Shown piece after piece: positions 5,275 through 7,556 of a DNA stretch of 7,556 bases. The DNA comes from Bacteroidales bacterium UBA1256. GTDB taxonomy: Bacteria; Bacteroidota; Bacteroidia; Bacteroidales; Paludibacteraceae. The translations under genes and the position numbers were made by a program. Position 1 is the stretch's first letter; the number at the start of each line of letters is the position of its first letter. Where the stretch lies: positions 1,648 through 9,203 of the forward strand of contig DBVU01000059.1 in the NCBI GenBank assembly GCA_002308195.1. The letters run 5' to 3'. The notes under the pieces were generated by a model. It was given only the letters and a program-made list of their open reading frames with translations, was not told where the DNA came from and ran no database searches.

Positions 5275-7365
5275 TTAGCTGATGTCGCTCCAGTTGTGGG
5301 TCTCGATGCGGAGCAGATCGAGCTGATATTTGTAGATGCGGTTCATCTCATCTTCCAGCATCGGATCTTTGTCCAGTATCGATTGCGCGGCCTGACGAGC
5401 CAGTTCGAGCAATTGGCCGTCGGTAGCCAGATTGGCTATATGCAGATTGAATGGCAGTCCCGATTGAGCCGTTCCTTCCAGGTCGCCCGGGCCACGTAGT
5501 TGCAGGTCTGCCTCCGCAATGCGGAATCCGTCGTTGGTGGCCACCATAATATCCATTCGTTGGCGTGTCTCGCGGCTCATCTCCACACGCGTAAGCAGCA
5601 GGCAGTAACTCTGGTCGGCTCCACGTCCCACGCGTCCACGCAACTGATGCAGTTGGCTCAGTCCGAAGCGCTCTGCGTTCTGCACTACCATCACCGTGGC
5701 ATTAGGCACGTTCACACCCACTTCTATCACCGTTGTGGCAACCAGTATCTGCGTCTCGCCGCTGATGAACCGCTGCATCTGTAGATCCTTGTCCGCCGCT
5801 TTCATCTGGCCGTGTACCATCGAGATACGATAGTCGGGGAACGCTTCGCACAGTTCGTTGAAACCGTTCTGCAGATCTTGCAGATCAAGTTTCTCGTTCT
5901 CTTTAATCAGCGGATAGACAACATAAACCTGGCGTCCTTGATCGATTTGCTGCTTGAGGAACGAATAGACTTGCGCGCGACGCTCAATCGAGTAGTGAAG
6001 TGTATGTATCGCCTTGCGTCCTGGAGGCAACTCGTCGATGATGCTGACACGCAGATCGCCATACACCGTCATCGCCAGCGTACGCGGAATAGGAGTGGCG
6101 GTCATGACCAGTATGTGCGGCGCTATCTGACCTTTGGTCCATAGCTTGGCACGTTGGGCCACACCGAAACGGTGCTGCTCGTCTATGATGACGAGACCCA
6201 GTTTCTGCCACTGGACATTATCTTCTATCAAGGCATGCGTACCTATCAGGATGTTGATGGTGCCGTTCATCAGGCCGTTGTGGATAGGTACGCGCTGTTT
6301 CTTGGATGTGGAGCCTGTCAGCAAAGCCACATGGACACTGTCGCCCAGCGGAGCCAGGAATGTCTTCAGCGTCTCGTAGTGCTGGTTGGCCAGAATCTCC
6401 GTAGGAGCCATGATGCAGGTCTGCAGTCCGTTATCGACAGCCAGCAGACAGCAGAAGAGCGCCACCAACGTCTTACCGCTACCTACGTCACCCTGCAGCA
6501 GACGATTCATCTGCTTGCCTGATTTTAGGTCATCATGTATCTCGTGGATAACGCGTTTCTGTGCGTTGGTCAGATCGAACGGCAGCGATTGGTAGAGAGA
6601 ATGAACGCGTGCTCCAACGGTCGGCAACTGGTAGCCTGTGCGCGACTCGCGCTGCTTCATCTGGCGCAGCAGTTGTAGTTGGATATAGAATAATTCCTCA
6701 AATTTCAGTCTCGCACGCGCACTCTGCATGGCCTGCGTATTGCGCGGGAAATGCACATTGATGAGTGCTTCGGTCAGCGAGGGTAGATGATATTGCTGCA
6801 GAATAGTGGCATCAATAGTGTCCGGTACGCCTGCTTTCAGGTCGGGTAGCAGGTCTGTGATGATAGTGCGCAGGGCCTTCGAATTTAGCCCGATACGTTT
6901 CATCTTGTCCGTCGTGTTGTAGTACGGCTCCAGTCCCTGCGTCATCTCGGGTGTCACCTTGTCCCAAGGAGTCAGGTCGGGATGAACGAAATTGTAGGTG
7001 TGATTAAATCGGCTGGGCTTGCCGAACAGCAGATATTTGACGCCTTTCTGCAGTTTGACGTACTGCACGCCGCGGAACCAGACCAGTTCACATTGATGCG
7101 TGCCATCGTTGAATGTGGCGCTTAGCCGTTGTGCCTTGCCGATGCCGATAGTGTGCCAATCGGTCACGTAACCCGCAATCTGGACATACGTATCTTCATC
7201 GTCAATCTCCGCAATCTGATAGAAACGGCTGCGGTCGATATACTTATACGGATATTGGCGCAGCAAGTCCATAGCTGTGCGAACGCCCAGCTCCGTACGA
7301 AGAATGTCGGCACGCTTAGCACCGACATTCTTACAATAAGCTATATCTCTATGTGAAAGTTCCAT
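5275..7365 (-). CDS. recG: ATP-dependent DNA helicase RecG
   Basis: 696 residues, essentially the length of known RecG proteins (E. coli about 693). RecG is a cytoplasmic superfamily 2 double-strand DNA translocase that remodels stalled replication forks and branch-migrates Holliday junctions. Visible parts: an N-terminal helical region with KNVGAKRADIL and LLRQYPYKYIDRS; the OB-fold wedge at about 59-131 (YVQIAGYV ... YLLFGKPSRF); Walker A GDVGSGKT at 292-299 with K298; the RecG-type DEQH box at 395-398 followed by RFG; TATPIPRTLAM; then, in the second motor domain, MVHGQM, LVATTVIEVGVNVPNA, and motif VI QLRGRVGRG at 574-582. The C-terminal FRIAEADLQLRGPGDLEGTAQSG stretch is the conserved TRG region. 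All key residues are present and the frame is intact. The start ATG at 7365 gives MELSHRDIAYCKNVG and leaves 41 bases after the TonB-family gene, so co-transcription is plausible; I see no separate promoter in that gap. Confidence 0.98.
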   Translation of the reverse strand: MELSHRDIAYCKNVGAKRADILRTELGVRTAMDLLRQYPYKYIDRSRFYQIAEIDDEDTYVQIAGYVTDWHTIGIGKAQRLSATFNDGTHQCELVWFRGVQYVKLQKGVKYLLFGKPSRFNHTYNFVHPDLTPWDKVTPEMTQGLEPYYNTTDKMKRIGLNSKALRTIITDLLPDLKAGVPDTIDATILQQYHLPSLTEALINVHFPRNTQAMQSARARLKFEELFYIQLQLLRQMKQRESRTGYQLPTVGARVHSLYQSLPFDLTNAQKRVIHEIHDDLKSGKQMNRLLQGDVGSGKTLVALFCCLLAVDNGLQTCIMAPTEILANQHYETLKTFLAPLGDSVHVALLTGSTSKKQRVPIHNGLMNGTINILIGTHALIEDNVQWQKLGLVIIDEQHRFGVAQRAKLWTKGQIAPHILVMTATPIPRTLAMTVYGDLRVSIIDELPPGRKAIHTLHYSIERRAQVYSFLKQQIDQGRQVYVVYPLIKENEKLDLQDLQNGFNELCEAFPDYRISMVHGQMKAADKDLQMQRFISGETQILVATTVIEVGVNVPNATVMVVQNAERFGLSQLHQLRGRVGRGADQSYCLLLTRVEMSRETRQRMDIMVATNDGFRIAEADLQLRGPGDLEGTAQSGLPFNLHIANLATDGQLLELARQAAQSILDKDPMLEDEMNRIYKYQLDLLRIETHNWSDIS

Positions 7366-7406
7366 TGTGCCGAATGGCTAACCGGCTCCGGAGCCTCTCA
7401 GGTCGA

Positions 7407-7556
7407 TTATTGGAGTTTGAAGTTAACCGGCACCGTATATTTCACGCGGACTGCTTTACCACGTTGTTTACCTGGTTTCCAGTTAGGCATCGATTTTATA
7501 ACTCGAACAGCCTCTTTGTCCAGCGATGGGTCACCACCCGAACGAACAACCTCTAC
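7407..7556 (-). CDS. Energy transducer TonB family protein, C-terminal end (5' part outside window)
   Basis: Reading the - strand from the window edge gives 49 residues and TAA at 7407-7409: VEVVRSGGDPSLDKEAVRVI, then KSMPNWKPGKQRGKAVRVKY and TVPVNFKLQ. This is the typical TonB C-terminal domain, with the pattern R-S-G-x-x-x-LD-x-EA, MPxWxPGxQxGKxV and a final (V/I)PxxF strand. The domain contacts the TonB box of outer-membrane transporters (including SusC-type) and passes on energy from ExbB/ExbD. The N-terminal membrane anchor and any further domains lie beyond the window, so whether it is a classical TonB or another TonB_C protein (for example a BlaR1-like hybrid) cannot be decided. It reads toward recG, 41 bases away. 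Confidence 0.93.
   Translation of the reverse strand, partial: VEVVRSGGDPSLDKEAVRVIKSMPNWKPGKQRGKAVRVKYTVPVNFKLQ

Noticed and set aside
6154..6522. + strand open frame of 122 codons opposite recG
   Set aside because: It lies wholly inside recG, whose helicase motifs on the - strand are unmistakable. It has no recognisable protein features.
7384..7395. Perfect palindrome GGCTCCGGAGCC between the TonB-family gene and recG
   Set aside because: The stem would be only 4 pairs with no T-run after it, so it is not a terminator. A single short GC-rich palindrome is weak evidence for a protein site.

Overview
The window looks like a stretch of a Bacteroidetes chromosome, most likely order Bacteroidales. 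Four things support this: the S21 tail at the left edge resembles the Bacteroidales form; a TAnnTTTG-type -7 box stands upstream of the large gene; that gene's product has an SPI signal peptide ending L-Q-A-Q and a C-terminal tail like type IX secretion (T9SS) sorting domains; and an energy-transducer TonB lies at the right edge. A closer taxonomic placement cannot be supported from sequence reading alone.

Layout: (1) 1-168, the 3' end of rpsU on the + strand, closed by a strong hairpin/T-run terminator at 177-212. (2) 213-335, an intergenic promoter region with a Bacteroidetes -7 box at 285-292. (3) 336-5195, one very large + strand gene for a secreted 1619-residue family GH53 endo-beta-1,4-galactanase. 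(4) 5196-5274, a convergent intergenic gap with a hairpin terminator oriented for the galactanase gene. (5) 5275-7365, recG on the - strand. (6) 7407-7556, the C-terminal end of a TonB-family protein on the - strand, 41 bases upstream of recG and plausibly co-transcribed with it.

The galactanase is the notable object. In order it has a signal peptide, the first half of a beta-sandwich (carbohydrate-binding-like) domain, a GH53 catalytic barrel with acid/base E259 and nucleophile E413, the second half of the same beta-sandwich, a second intact copy of that beta-sandwich, then about 775 residues of tandem extracellular repeats of three kinds (Listeria-Bacteroides/InlB-type, a 'WQN...GTTG...YYDR' type and one divergent InlB type), and finally a short T9SS-like tail. 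The reading that the catalytic barrel is nested inside a binding-type domain rests on lining up both flanks with the intact copy that follows. No SusC/SusD pair, sensor or other glycosidase lies in the window, so the gene appears as a stand-alone enzyme between housekeeping genes. Proposed role: export through Sec and T9SS, display or release by the long stalk, and endo-cleavage of pectic beta-1,4-galactan. RecG and TonB are ordinary neighbours with no evident link to it beyond position.
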